Shown piece by piece: positions 1 through 7,792 of a stretch of 64,000 nucleotides of DNA (its first letter is position 1; the number at the start of each line of letters is the position of its first letter). This stretch comes from Bacillus albus (GTDB lineage: Bacteria > Bacillota > Bacilli > Bacillales > Bacillaceae_G), in NCBI RefSeq assembly GCF_001884185.1, contig NZ_MAOE01000111.1:1-64000 (forward strand). Direction: 5' to 3'. The notes beneath the pieces are model-generated. The model saw nothing but the letters and a program-made list of their open reading frames with translations. It ran no database searches and was not told the DNA's origin. A program made the position numbers and the translations under genes.

Positions 1-194
1 CACTCTTTTGTATGAATATTGTTCAGCCATTTGGAAAAGTCATAGCCACTAAGAAATTTCCCCTCCGACTCATATGTCTCTTTATTTTTAGAGATATACA
101 GGTTATATACATATCGACACACCCCAATAGTTTGACAGATTTTACTAACTTGTTCAGTTGTCGGTTTGATTTCTATTAAATATGCTCTTTTCAT
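1..194 (-). CDS. tnpB: TnpB (IS607-type OrfB) N-terminal part, cut by window edge
   Basis: RNA-guided nuclease-like accessory protein of IS607/IS605 elements. Only the first 64 codons lie in the window. They read MKRAYLIEIKPTTEQ, then a GVCRYVYN segment, which is the usual start of IS607-type OrfB/TnpB proteins. The ATG overlaps the stop of the upstream tnpA remnant by four bases (ATGA), the usual tnpA-tnpB arrangement. The frame is open to the edge, so intactness, the RuvC residues and the omega RNA at the far end cannot be judged. It is too short here to appear as a free-standing open frame; I found it by reading past the tnpA stop. Confidence 0.75.
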   Translation of the reverse strand, partial: MKRAYLIEIKPTTEQVSKICQTIGVCRYVYNLYISKNKETYESEGKFLSGYDFSKWLNNIHTKE

Positions 195-454
195 AAGTCT
201 TCATCCTCCGACATTTTCTTTTTGTATTTTCTCAACCCATATATTCTACAGCTAAATACATGAATGATAGATATTAAATCCTGAACAAGTTCTTCTTGAA
301 TACCCATATATTCCTTATACTGTTCTTCTGTAGAATATCTTCTTCCTTTTTGGTTTCGGTAAGCAGGTAAAACACCTTGATTGTCCCACCTTTGTAATGT
401 CTTAACAGAGACATTAAGCATTTCTGAAAATTCTTTTGGTTTATATTGTTTCAT
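191..454 (-). pseudogene. tnpA: IS607-type serine recombinase TnpA remnant, catalytic domain deleted
   Basis: The intact protein is the serine transposase of IS607-type elements: a MerR-like DNA-binding head followed by a serine-recombinase domain. Here 87 residues remain. Residues 1-52 are the helix-turn-helix head (MKQYKPKEFSEMLNVS, KTLQRWDNQG, KGRRYSTEEQ). From about residue 53 the frame jumps to the normal C-terminal tail (VQDLISIIHVFSCRIYGLRK). The region between, with the nucleophilic serine, is gone, so about 100 codons have been lost in frame. It cannot catalyse transposition but may still bind DNA. The start at 454 is preferred because MKQYKPKEF is the family start; the frame also opens at 481. 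Confidence 0.75.
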
Positions 455-604
455 AATTACTTTTTTGCTATATATGCACACTTTTGTCTATGTTTTTGTT
501 TACTGTTTCTTTCTCCTGTATATAGTAACTTTATCCCGATTGGTGAGGGATAATAACCAGTGGGAATGGTTCCTTACTGATTAAAGATTTACTTTATATA
601 TTAT

Positions 605-641
605 AAACGGCATACCCTTTTTCATAAAGGATATGCCGTTT
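605..641. terminator. Hairpin after the MFS gene
   Basis: Inverted repeat AAACGGCATA...TATGCCGTTT, about 16 paired bases with one C/A mismatch. The T-rich run (CTTTTTT) lies on the + side; on the minus side the exit is only T/A-mixed. It lies 13 bases past the efflux gene stop, so it probably ends that transcript. Confidence 0.6.
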
Positions 642-653
642 CTTTTTTCTATA

Positions 654-2195
654 CTAACTTACTTGCTTTTGTTTTTGTTTCGTTTTTGGACCTGTAAATA
701 GTCGTTCATTTCCCATAAGTAAAATACAAATAATACTTAGTACAGCCGGGATAAGTGCCCAGAAGAATGTGCTGGCAATAGATGTAGCGAGAGCCTCTTT
801 AATACCAGTTAATATTTCAGGTGGCATCTTCTCGGTAGCACCTTGTGATAATAAGAAACTTGTGTCTCCGCCCTTTGGAGCTAATTTAGCTAGTTCAGGA
901 GGGAAGAGAGTGTTTAGTTTATTAGTAAAAATATGATTTTGAATGGTACCGAAAATTGTTACACCAAGAGTCATACCGAGTGAACGGAAGAATGAGTTTG
1001 TTGATGTAGCAGAACCACGGTCTCGCATTTCTAACTTGTGGATAGAAGACATACTTAAAACTGAGAACGAGAAACCAACTCCAAGTCCAGTGAGAACCAT
1101 AAATAGTGTTACGAGTAGGCGAGGTGTGTCCATTGTTAAAGTGCTTAGTAAATAAATACCAAGAACGAAGAAAACTCCAGATGCCATCATAATGTTACGA
1201 TAACTTGTTCGAGAAGCTAACTGTCCACCTGTTTGACTTCCAATTACAGAGCCAACCATCATAGGTGTTAAAATTAATCCAGCATTGGAGGCTGAACCGC
1301 CGAGAACACCTTGAACGAAGATTGGAATATAAACTGTACAGATAATAAAAGCGGCACCATAGAAAAAGGCAACGCCTTGGCTAGCTGCGAATAAAGGTTT
1401 TTTAAAGAGATGGAAAGAAATGATAGGCTCCGTTGCTTTTCGTTCTACGAAGAAGAAAATAATGAGCATAATAACAACTGTTGTAAATAAACCGATAATT
1501 ACAGTGGAATTCCATGCATATTCTTTACCACCAAGTTCTAAGGCGAACATTAAGCAAACGATACTAATAACAAGCGTAATAGCGCCAGCCCAATCAATTT
1601 TTTGTTTTCTAAATTCTAGAGACTCACTATAGTATTTAGTAATGAAGAAGAAGGAGATAAGCCCTAATGGAATATTAATATAGAAGACCCAGTGCCAACT
1701 TATATAGTCTGTAATATAAGCACCTAATAAGGGACCGAACACACTAGATGTCCCGAAAACAGCACCGAATAGTCCTGTCATTTTTCCACGTTTTTCTGGT
1801 GGGAATATATCGTACATAATTGTGAAGGCAATAGGCATAAGAGCGCCCCCGCCAATCCCTTGAATTGCTCTATAAATACTTAACTGCTCAATACTAGATG
1901 CTGTTCCGCAAAGTGCAGAACCGAATAAGAAAAGAATGAGGCCACCGATATAAAAGCGTTTCCGTCCATACATATCAGAAAGTTTCCCGAATATAGGCAT
2001 ACCTGCCATTGTTGCTACCATATATGCAGATGTGACCCATACGAACTTGTCAAATCCTCCTAGGTCTCCAACGATCGTTGCCATTGCTGTTGCAACAATT
2101 GTATTATCCATTGCCGCCATTAAAATACCAAGTAGTAAACCAGCAACAACAAATTTTGTCTTGTTGGAGTCTTTTTTTGATAATTGAGATTCCAA
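654..2195 (-). CDS. Multidrug efflux MFS transporter, DHA2 (EmrB/QacA) family, 14 TM
   Basis: Proton-driven drug/H+ antiporter in the cytoplasmic membrane, 513 residues, the usual length for 14-helix pumps. Visible family motifs: MDNTIVATAMATI in helix 1 (motif D1), GKLSDMYGRKR in the first loop (motif A), and GPLLGAYI in helix 5 (the antiporter motif C region). AAAGGAGGG lies just upstream of the ATG. It stands alone, divergent from the next gene. Its promoter carries a perfect 16-bp palindrome in the spacer, so repression by a small dimeric regulator (MarR- or TetR-like) is likely. No regulator gene is adjacent. The substrate cannot be told from sequence. Confidence 0.9.
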   Translation of the reverse strand: MESQLSKKDSNKTKFVVAGLLLGILMAAMDNTIVATAMATIVGDLGGFDKFVWVTSAYMVATMAGMPIFGKLSDMYGRKRFYIGGLILFLFGSALCGTASSIEQLSIYRAIQGIGGGALMPIAFTIMYDIFPPEKRGKMTGLFGAVFGTSSVFGPLLGAYITDYISWHWVFYINIPLGLISFFFITKYYSESLEFRKQKIDWAGAITLVISIVCLMFALELGGKEYAWNSTVIIGLFTTVVIMLIIFFFVERKATEPIISFHLFKKPLFAASQGVAFFYGAAFIICTVYIPIFVQGVLGGSASNAGLILTPMMVGSVIGSQTGGQLASRTSYRNIMMASGVFFVLGIYLLSTLTMDTPRLLVTLFMVLTGLGVGFSFSVLSMSSIHKLEMRDRGSATSTNSFFRSLGMTLGVTIFGTIQNHIFTNKLNTLFPPELAKLAPKGGDTSFLLSQGATEKMPPEILTGIKEALATSIASTFFWALIPAVLSIICILLMGNERLFTGPKTKQKQKQVS

Positions 2196-2310
2196 ATATA
2201 ACCCTCCTTTAAAAATAAGTAAACTATATTAAGTTTTGAGTGCAGCGCATAAAAATGTAAAGGATAGTTCTTTCAAATCAATTTACACAAGTGCACAAGC
2301 CATAAAGAAT

Positions 2311-2338
2311 ATTATAGTCAAATTTGACTAAAAGGCAA
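2311..2338 (-). promoter_or_regulatory. Promoter and 16-bp palindromic operator of the efflux gene
   Basis: On the minus strand TTGCCT (2338-2333) and TATAAT (2316-2311) are 16 bases apart. The spacer and first -10 bases are filled by the perfect palindrome TAGTCAAATTTGACTA (2315-2330). A repressor bound there would block RNA polymerase. The 115-base leader between this promoter and the ATG has no clear structure. Confidence 0.6.
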
Positions 2339-2598
2339 ACTTTTTCATCCGTCAAAATATTCTGTTGTATGGACTGCGAAAGAGTGAGTAATACTTAATA
2401 TTGGTATAAAGTCAATGAAGGAAATTGTAAAAAAATATTTCAGTAAGAATACCTTCTGTTAGCAGATGAAAAATGGTTTTTTCTTTACATTGTCGAATAG
2501 GATAAAAGGAAGATCAATAACTATATATCGTTTGTATTGGGTAGAGAGGCAGAATAAGGTCGTATGAATGATGCATCTGAAATGGGGTGAATATTATT
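2339..2598. other. Rest of the intergenic region before the DUF11-like gene
   Basis: AT-rich stretch between two divergent genes. It should hold the + strand promoter of the gene starting at 2599, but I do not see a convincing -35/-10 pair, repeat or small gene. Confidence 0.4.
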
Positions 2599-3099
2599 AT
2601 GAAAATATGGAAACGAATTTCGGATCAAGGAAGGCGTTCAATACCGCTACAACCGGTATTATGGATTGATGGCTCAAAAAAGGAAAATGAATGTCCTAAT
2701 GTAGCAGTTACATTGCAAATCCGTAGTATGTATAAAGAAAAATTTTCATATGAACTGACCTATGATGTAAACGACATACTTATTATTCGAATTGAAGTTG
2801 AAAATAAAGGAATAGAAATGATTTCACGAGTTGTAGTAAGTCATATGATTCGCGATTATTTTGCATACATCCCCAATTCGTTAAAGGCAGATAAGGGGAT
2901 AAGTGAGTTTCTATTCCAACTTGTAAGGTGGCGAATCGATAATTTATTACCGAATGAAAAGGTAGAATTAATTTGTAAAATAAAAGCAAATAAAGATAAA
3001 GCACTCAAAAACGCATTGTTTCAGGCTACATATACATTTCAATCTAACGGAGTATCATATGGTCCACTGCAAACAAATGAAGTTGTTGTGCGACAATGA
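2599..3099 (+). CDS. Conserved DUF11-like protein, function unknown
   Basis: 166 residues, no signal peptide and no membrane helix. The middle (YDVNDILIIRIEVENKG, residues about 55-72) and the following alternating hydrophobic strands resemble DUF11-type beta-sandwich repeats, where the phrase on 'poor or extra terms between related beta strands' is typical (NLLPNEKVELICKIKANKD). The ATG at 2599 is chosen because GGGGTG at 2584-2589 is a well-spaced ribosome site; the GTG at 2587 would sit inside it. Stands alone and ends in a strong terminator. The family call is tentative and no role can be assigned. Confidence 0.55.
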   Translation: MKIWKRISDQGRRSIPLQPVLWIDGSKKENECPNVAVTLQIRSMYKEKFSYELTYDVNDILIIRIEVENKGIEMISRVVVSHMIRDYFAYIPNSLKADKGISEFLFQLVRWRIDNLLPNEKVELICKIKANKDKALKNALFQATYTFQSNGVSYGPLQTNEVVVRQ

Positions 3100-3133
3100 A
3101 AAAAAGGAACCTATATGAAAGGTTCCTTTTTTT
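3099..3133. terminator. Bidirectional terminator
   Basis: AAAAAAGGAACC...GGTTCCTTTTTT hairpin with A- and T-runs on either side. It serves the DUF11-like gene and the convergent holin-like gene. Confidence 0.9.
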
Positions 3134-3365
3134 AGTGAAGGTTGTGCTTTTTGAGTACTTTTTTTTGCTCGATTCCTTTTTTACCTACATAATTATTTGT
3201 ATAACCAAAATATAGAATGAACAGAAAGGAAGCAACATTTACAATAGCGTCTATTTGATCGTTTGTAATAAAGTTTACACCGAAAGAATTAAATAGTAAT
3301 TTTAACGATAACAGAAAACCGGCTAGTAAACGTATAATATCTGATATATTTTCTTTTTGCAGCAT
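3132..3365 (-). CDS. Phage holin-like small membrane protein
   Basis: 77 residues with two hydrophobic segments (about 11-30 and 38-56) and a charged C-terminus (KKGIEQKKVLKKHN). The segment NDQIDAIVNVASFLFILYFGYTNN resembles small holins of Bacillus phages, which hold N-D-x-x-I followed by a helix and W/Y-K-N-N. Holins make membrane pores that release an endolysin. Here there is no endolysin or other phage gene beside it, so this is either a relic or a host gene with another role. The start at 3365 is set by AAAGGTGGTGAG upstream; the longer frame from 3464 lacks a ribosome site. Confidence 0.55.
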   Translation of the reverse strand: MLQKENISDIIRLLAGFLLSLKLLFNSFGVNFITNDQIDAIVNVASFLFILYFGYTNNYVGKKGIEQKKVLKKHNLH

Positions 3366-3441
3366 ATAGCTCACCACCTTTCTAAAACGATATATAGTAT
3401 ATATATGAAATAGAATAGAGATGGTAGACAAGCTTAAGCGG

Positions 3442-3470
3442 AAATGTACACTCAATATGTACATTTTTTA
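3442..3470 (+). repeat. Inverted repeat with T-run
   Basis: AAATGTACA and TGTACATTT separated by seven bases, followed by TTTTA. It looks like a weak + strand terminator or an operator between the divergent holin-like gene and the gene at 3530. Confidence 0.45.
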
Positions 3471-3529
3471 TTTTGTAGAAAAACATAATTGTTATAGAAA
3501 CATATATTGGTATAGAAGGGAGGAGAAGT

Positions 3530-4171
3530 ATGAAACATAAAGGGAAAATCAGTGGATTATTACTTGGGAATACAGTGGCGGTTACAGAATGGATTGCGCT
3601 TCAAGATGTAATTACAAAACTGGATTCGCGATCATTTTATACCGTCTTTATTATTTATATATTGCAAATGGTACTCAGCTATTATTTTGGACATTGGTAT
3701 GATAAAAGAGCGAATGAGAATACAGATGCGGAAGTAGGGGGAATGGCGAGTAATGATTTTGTAGTTGATTTCTTTGAGAAAGTAGCTGCTTTATCAGAGC
3801 GGGATGCTCATAATATTACGGTGTACATTCTTTCTGTGAAAGAATGGAAAGAACTAAAAGATACAGTGCAAGAAAAAAAACTGGAGGTGTTAGTCCAAAA
3901 ATTGGAGAGTACGATTGTAAAGACAATCCGTAAAGGGGATGTCGTTACTAAGTGGGATGAAAATAAGTATGTAATTGTGGCAATTGATAACGGACATGAA
4001 AAGTCGACAATAACAAACCGATTAATGAAAAATATTGAAAGTGAAATAGAAAATGGCTTGTTAAGTATGGATTTATTATTTGGAGCTGCTAGTTATCCAA
4101 TAGAAGGAAAAACTTTTGAAGAATTGTTAAGAAAAGCACAAAACCAATTGTATCAGCATAGGGGTTTGTAA
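3530..4171 (+). CDS. Membrane-anchored protein with degenerate GGDEF domain
   Basis: 213 residues. Residues 9-55 hold two hydrophobic segments, and a GGDEF-like domain fills about 75-210. Fold landmarks are present: DVVTKWDENKYVIVAID stands where diguanylate cyclases have RxGGDEFxxLL, and FGAASYPIEGKTFEELLRKAQNQLY matches the GIA-YP-DG-T-xELL-xxAD-xALY closing motif. The catalytic GGDEF itself is replaced by WDENK (142-146), so c-di-GMP synthesis is not expected. It may act as a nucleotide or protein sensor. AGGGAGGAGAAG precedes the ATG. Single gene; the nearest good terminator is 180 bases downstream. Confidence 0.7.
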   Translation: MKHKGKISGLLLGNTVAVTEWIALQDVITKLDSRSFYTVFIIYILQMVLSYYFGHWYDKRANENTDAEVGGMASNDFVVDFFEKVAALSERDAHNITVYILSVKEWKELKDTVQEKKLEVLVQKLESTIVKTIRKGDVVTKWDENKYVIVAIDNGHEKSTITNRLMKNIESEIENGLLSMDLLFGAASYPIEGKTFEELLRKAQNQLYQHRGL

Positions 4172-4815
4172 GGAAATCAGTGAAACTTTGATTTAAAGAA
4201 ATATGATATGAAGAAGTTTTTGAATGTAACATTCTTTTGACTTTTATTACAAAAATAACTTTTATTGTAATAAAAGTCTTTAAAAATATATGGAATAAGC
4301 ATATAATTATGATGGATGTGTCAATGCATTTTGCACAATGTGTTTCATTTTTAAAGTGTAGAGGAAAGCATGCTCTACACTTTTCCTTTTTAGGGAATGA
4401 AAAGAATAATTGTAAGTTGTTGCAAGATGACATTTACACTGTGTAAAATGAACAAAGAGATTATTTGATAGAAAGCGGAAAGGGAATGATAGAATGATAG
4501 ACGTGACAGAACAACGACCATCTTTTATAAGGTGAATTATTACTGTTGTTCTCCAAATTATTATGGCTGTGATGAATTCCGTTGTACTTTATATGTAATA
4601 CATAGTATAAACAGGTTTTAAAAAGTGCCAATTAAAAGGTAGAGATGAAACTGCTATTTAGTTCGAAAGTGTAATTTTGAGTAATACAATTTGTACAAGC
4701 ATTATAAACAATATGAATGATTTTCGTAAAAAAAGGTGCGAGTATGGAGTTAATAAAAGGATAAATAATTTCATAGCTTTTTACACGATGATCGTATATA
4801 AGTAGGAGGAAAAAG
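4172..4815. other. 644-base non-coding stretch
   Basis: AT-rich, no supported gene. It contains an inverted repeat (GACTTTTATTAC at 4239-4250 and GTAATAAAAGTC at 4267-4278) and a terminator at 4353-4390. The part from 4391 to 4815 shows no strong structure beyond a weak 7-bp repeat GAACAAC/GTTGTTC (4509-4515, 4545-4551). The promoter of ykyA must be in its last 200 bases. Confidence 0.5.
4353..4390 (+). terminator. Rho-independent terminator
   Basis: AAAGTGTAGAG...CTCTACACTTT hairpin, 11 pairs with a nine-base loop, followed by TTTTCCTTTTT. Nothing recognisable is directly upstream for 180 bases, so it either ends a long 3' tail of the degenerate GGDEF gene or an unrecognised small transcript. 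Confidence 0.75.
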
Positions 4816-5478
4816 ATGTTGAAGTATAGTAAATTAGCAATTGTAACTGCATTATCAATGACTTTATTAGCCGGTTGTTTTGGGCCGAAACCAGAAGAAG
4901 AATTATATGTTGCGTTTGAAAATGCTGCAAAGCAAGAAAAAACAATGTTTGAAGATGCAAAGAAACTTGAAACTTTAGAAAAAGAGGGACAAGAATTATA
5001 TAGCCAGATCGTTCAAGAAGGAAAAGATAATAATCAAACTGTTAAGGAAAAACTGAACAAAGCAGTGAAAAATACAGATGAACGAGAAAAGGTGCTTACA
5101 AAAGAAAAAGAATCTTTAAATAAGGCACAAGAAGAAGTGAAGTCAGCAGATAAATATGTGAAAAAAATTGAAGATAAGAAATTAAAAGATCAAGCGGATA
5201 AAGTGAAAAGCACATATGAGAAACGACATGATTCATTTAACAAGATGTATGATAGCTATAGTAAATCGTTAAAACAAGAAAAAGAATTATATACAATGCT
5301 ACAAGATAAAGGTACAAAATTAAAAGATATTAGTGAAAAAGTAAAAACAGTAAATCAGTCTTATAAAGATATTGAATCAGAAAAAGACAAATTTAATGAA
5401 TTTACGAAGTCTTATAATACAGAAAAAATAGCTTTTTATAAACAAGCAAATATTAAAATTAAAGAAGAGAAAAAATAA
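4816..5478 (+). CDS. ykyA: YkyA-family putative cell-wall-binding lipoprotein
   Basis: 220 residues, exported and lipid-anchored. The signal peptide (residues 1-20) ends in the lipobox LLAGC with the lipidated Cys21. The mature part is nearly all charged helix (Lys/Glu-rich, many coiled-coil heptads such as KDISEKVKTVNQSY), as in the YkyA family. Function unknown; a cell-wall role is a family suggestion. In B. subtilis ykyA lies just upstream of pdhA; here it sits 22 kb away next to ykyB. AGGAGGAAAAAG precedes the ATG, and a strong terminator follows immediately. Confidence 0.85.
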   Translation: MLKYSKLAIVTALSMTLLAGCFGPKPEEELYVAFENAAKQEKTMFEDAKKLETLEKEGQELYSQIVQEGKDNNQTVKEKLNKAVKNTDEREKVLTKEKESLNKAQEEVKSADKYVKKIEDKKLKDQADKVKSTYEKRHDSFNKMYDSYSKSLKQEKELYTMLQDKGTKLKDISEKVKTVNQSYKDIESEKDKFNEFTKSYNTEKIAFYKQANIKIKEEKK

Positions 5479-5519
5479 AACAGTTTGGCCTACAATGGGC
5501 CAAACTGTTTTATTTTTTT
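5478..5519. terminator. Bidirectional terminator ykyA/ykyB
   Basis: AAACAGTTTGGCC / GGCCAAACTGTTT hairpin, 13 pairs with a six-base loop, followed by TATTTTTTT. Shared by the convergent ykyA and ykyB genes; the ykyB stop is inside its 3' arm. Confidence 0.9.
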
Positions 5520-5968
5520 GTATACGTACGACTATACCACGGGACAGGTTCACTTAATTTTTTTTCTTGTTTCAGTGCTTCAGGACCAATGTAATCTTGA
5601 AGTGTCTTTTTTGCTACTGTTAAAGATAAGGTTGTTTTCGGATTTCGATAGGAGGATTCAAGATGGCCAAGGTGTGGTAGGATTCGAAAATCTTCTTTGG
5701 TAGGAGGAATATGGAAAAAATAATCACCTAAACGTATAAGAACATCGGATTGTTGTTGGCTAAAACGTGGATTTCTAGAAAAATGTAATCCTTCTTTAAT
5801 AGCTTTTTTTTCAGCAATTAAGCGTTCTAAAGCCGTCTTTTTTAACCAGTATAAATACTTCGGATTAGTTGCAGCTTTAGCATGACGATTCACAACGAAA
5901 ATAGATTGAGCTAGTCGATTAATAGAATGTTGGTTTTGTAATTGAGATTGTGGTTGTGAAGGTTTCAT
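5510..5968 (-). CDS. ykyB: YkyB-family protein, function unknown
   Basis: 152 residues, soluble. The segments FVVNRHAKAATNPKYLYWLK, GLHFSRNPRFSQQQSDVLIR and HIPPTKEDFRILPHLGHL are near identical to B. subtilis YkyB. The N-terminal Gln-rich stretch (SQPQSQLQNQ) is an addition. No catalytic motif is evident. AAAGGAGATTCAAT precedes the ATG. It lies convergent to ykyA and divergent from ppx. Confidence 0.85.
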   Translation of the reverse strand: MKPSQPQSQLQNQHSINRLAQSIFVVNRHAKAATNPKYLYWLKKTALERLIAEKKAIKEGLHFSRNPRFSQQQSDVLIRLGDYFFHIPPTKEDFRILPHLGHLESSYRNPKTTLSLTVAKKTLQDYIGPEALKQEKKLSEPVPWYSRTYTKK

Positions 5969-6145
5969 ATTGAATCTCCTTTCAATTTTTCATTATTATA
6001 CCATAAATAAAAGTGATTTTTATTATATGCAAAAAGTGATTGTATATATTTTCAATATTAAAGCAATATTGTTACAAAAAACAACTATTTTGTATAATAG
6101 TAATAGAATGTGTTTTAGAAATTTGATAATGAAAGAGTGAGAAGT

Positions 6146-7684
6146 TTGAAAGAAATATTAAAACAGCAATATGCCATTATAGATATTGGGTCTAATACAA
6201 TGCGTTTAGTTATTTATGAAAAGCAAAACGGAGGTTTTTATAAGGAAATTGAAAATACGAAAGTGGTTGCTCGGTTAAGGAACTACTTAGTCGATGGTAT
6301 GTTGATTAAAGAAGGAATAGAGGTATTGTTACAGACATTATTTCAATTTCAAGAAAGTACACGATTCCACCAGTTGCATCATGTACTTTGTGTCGCAACA
6401 GCAACAATTAGGCAGGCTGAGAATCAAGAGGAAATTAAAAAACTTGTTGAAGGACAAACAGACTTTACTCTTAGAGTATTATCAGAATATGAAGAAGCAC
6501 GTTACGGCTATTTAGCGGTTATGAATTCAACTTCGTTCACTGAGGGACTTACAGTAGATATTGGTGGAGGAAGTACGGAAGTTACATACTTTCGAAATAG
6601 AGAGATTTTAGAGTATCATAGCTTTCCTTTTGGAGCACTTTCTTTAAAGCAACAATTTATTAAAGAGAATATACCTACTGAAGAAGAGTTGGAAAAGATT
6701 CAAACGTACTTAGAATATCAATTTCGAACATTACCATGGTTAATTGACAAGAAATTGCCTCTTATTGCAATTGGTGGTAGTGCGAGGAACTTAGTGAAAA
6801 TCCATCAAAATTTAATTTGTTATCCTATAGCAGGGGTACATTTATACAAGATGAAAGAAGAAGATATTAAAAATGTGAAAGAAGAATTGGAAGTATTGTC
6901 GTTCATGGAGCTTCAAAAATTAGAAGGATTGGCAAAAGATCGAGCAGATACAATTATTCCAGCAGTCGAAGTATTTCATACACTTGTTAATGTTATAGAG
7001 GCACCAGCATTTGTATTGAGTAGAAAAGGATTACGAGAAGGTGTTTTCTATGAAGAGTTGACAAAAGATTTGGGGATTTCATATTATCCGAATGTAGTCG
7101 AAGAAAGTTTATATTTATTATCACATGAATATGAAATGGATATGGAATTTGTAATGCAGCTTATTAAACATGGAAGAATCATTTGTCAACAGCTTGAAGA
7201 AACAGGGCTCATTTCTATGTCAGAAAAAGACTGGGAAGTATTCCAGCAAGCAGCGAAAGTATTTAATATAGGAAAATATATAGACGATGAAGCGAGCCGC
7301 TTACATACGTTTTATTTATTAGCGAATAAAACAATTGATGGTATGATGCATAAAGATCGAGTTAGATTAGCCCTTATTGCGTCTTATAAATCAAAAATGT
7401 TATTCAAACAACATTTGTCCCCGTTTGAAGGATGGTTTGATAAAAATGAACAAAAAAAAATTCGCCTATTAGGAGCTGTTTTACAATTTTCAGCAGCTCT
7501 AAATATAAGAAAAAGATCGCTTGTTGAATCGATATCTATAACAGAAAGTAAAGAAGGATTAACATTTAAAATTGTATGTGAGCAAGCGGCATTAGCGGAA
7601 AAAGTGCAAGCTGAAAAGCAAAAAAAGCAGCTGGAAAGAGTATTGAAAACAACTATTAACTTATTCTTCGAATCAAAACACTAA
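6146..7684 (+). CDS. ppx: Exopolyphosphatase Ppx/GppA family
   Basis: Removes terminal phosphate from polyphosphate, or hydrolyses pppGpp in some relatives; cytoplasmic. 512 residues. The ASKHA fold signatures are seen: phosphate-1 loop YAIIDIGSNTMRLVIYE near residue 9, and phosphate-2 loop LTVDIGGGSTEVTYF near 135. A later helical region fits the HD-like C-terminal part of long Ppx proteins. The start is taken as TTG 6146 because GAGTGAGAAG precedes it; GTG 6137 in the same frame would be inside that site. It is followed 108 bases later by ppk, so synthesis and breakdown of polyphosphate are paired. Confidence 0.88.
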   Translation: MKEILKQQYAIIDIGSNTMRLVIYEKQNGGFYKEIENTKVVARLRNYLVDGMLIKEGIEVLLQTLFQFQESTRFHQLHHVLCVATATIRQAENQEEIKKLVEGQTDFTLRVLSEYEEARYGYLAVMNSTSFTEGLTVDIGGGSTEVTYFRNREILEYHSFPFGALSLKQQFIKENIPTEEELEKIQTYLEYQFRTLPWLIDKKLPLIAIGGSARNLVKIHQNLICYPIAGVHLYKMKEEDIKNVKEELEVLSFMELQKLEGLAKDRADTIIPAVEVFHTLVNVIEAPAFVLSRKGLREGVFYEELTKDLGISYYPNVVEESLYLLSHEYEMDMEFVMQLIKHGRIICQQLEETGLISMSEKDWEVFQQAAKVFNIGKYIDDEASRLHTFYLLANKTIDGMMHKDRVRLALIASYKSKMLFKQHLSPFEGWFDKNEQKKIRLLGAVLQFSAALNIRKRSLVESISITESKEGLTFKIVCEQAALAEKVQAEKQKKQLERVLKTTINLFFESKH

Positions 7685-7792
7685 GTTGTACGGATGTCTT
7701 TACGAAAAATTTACACTTTATAATATTGTAATTTGCTAAAATGAAAGTAACTAAATTATAGTAAAAAAGTTTCAAGGGGAAGTGTGAAGAGA

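Noticed and set aside
381-584. 67-codon plus-strand frame over the IS607 remnant
   Set aside because: It is antisense to the tnpA head, has no ribosome site and a hydrophobic low-complexity translation.
4509-4551. GAACAAC/GTTGTTC repeat upstream of ykyA
   Set aside because: Seven pairs around a 29-base loop is within chance for AT-rich DNA.
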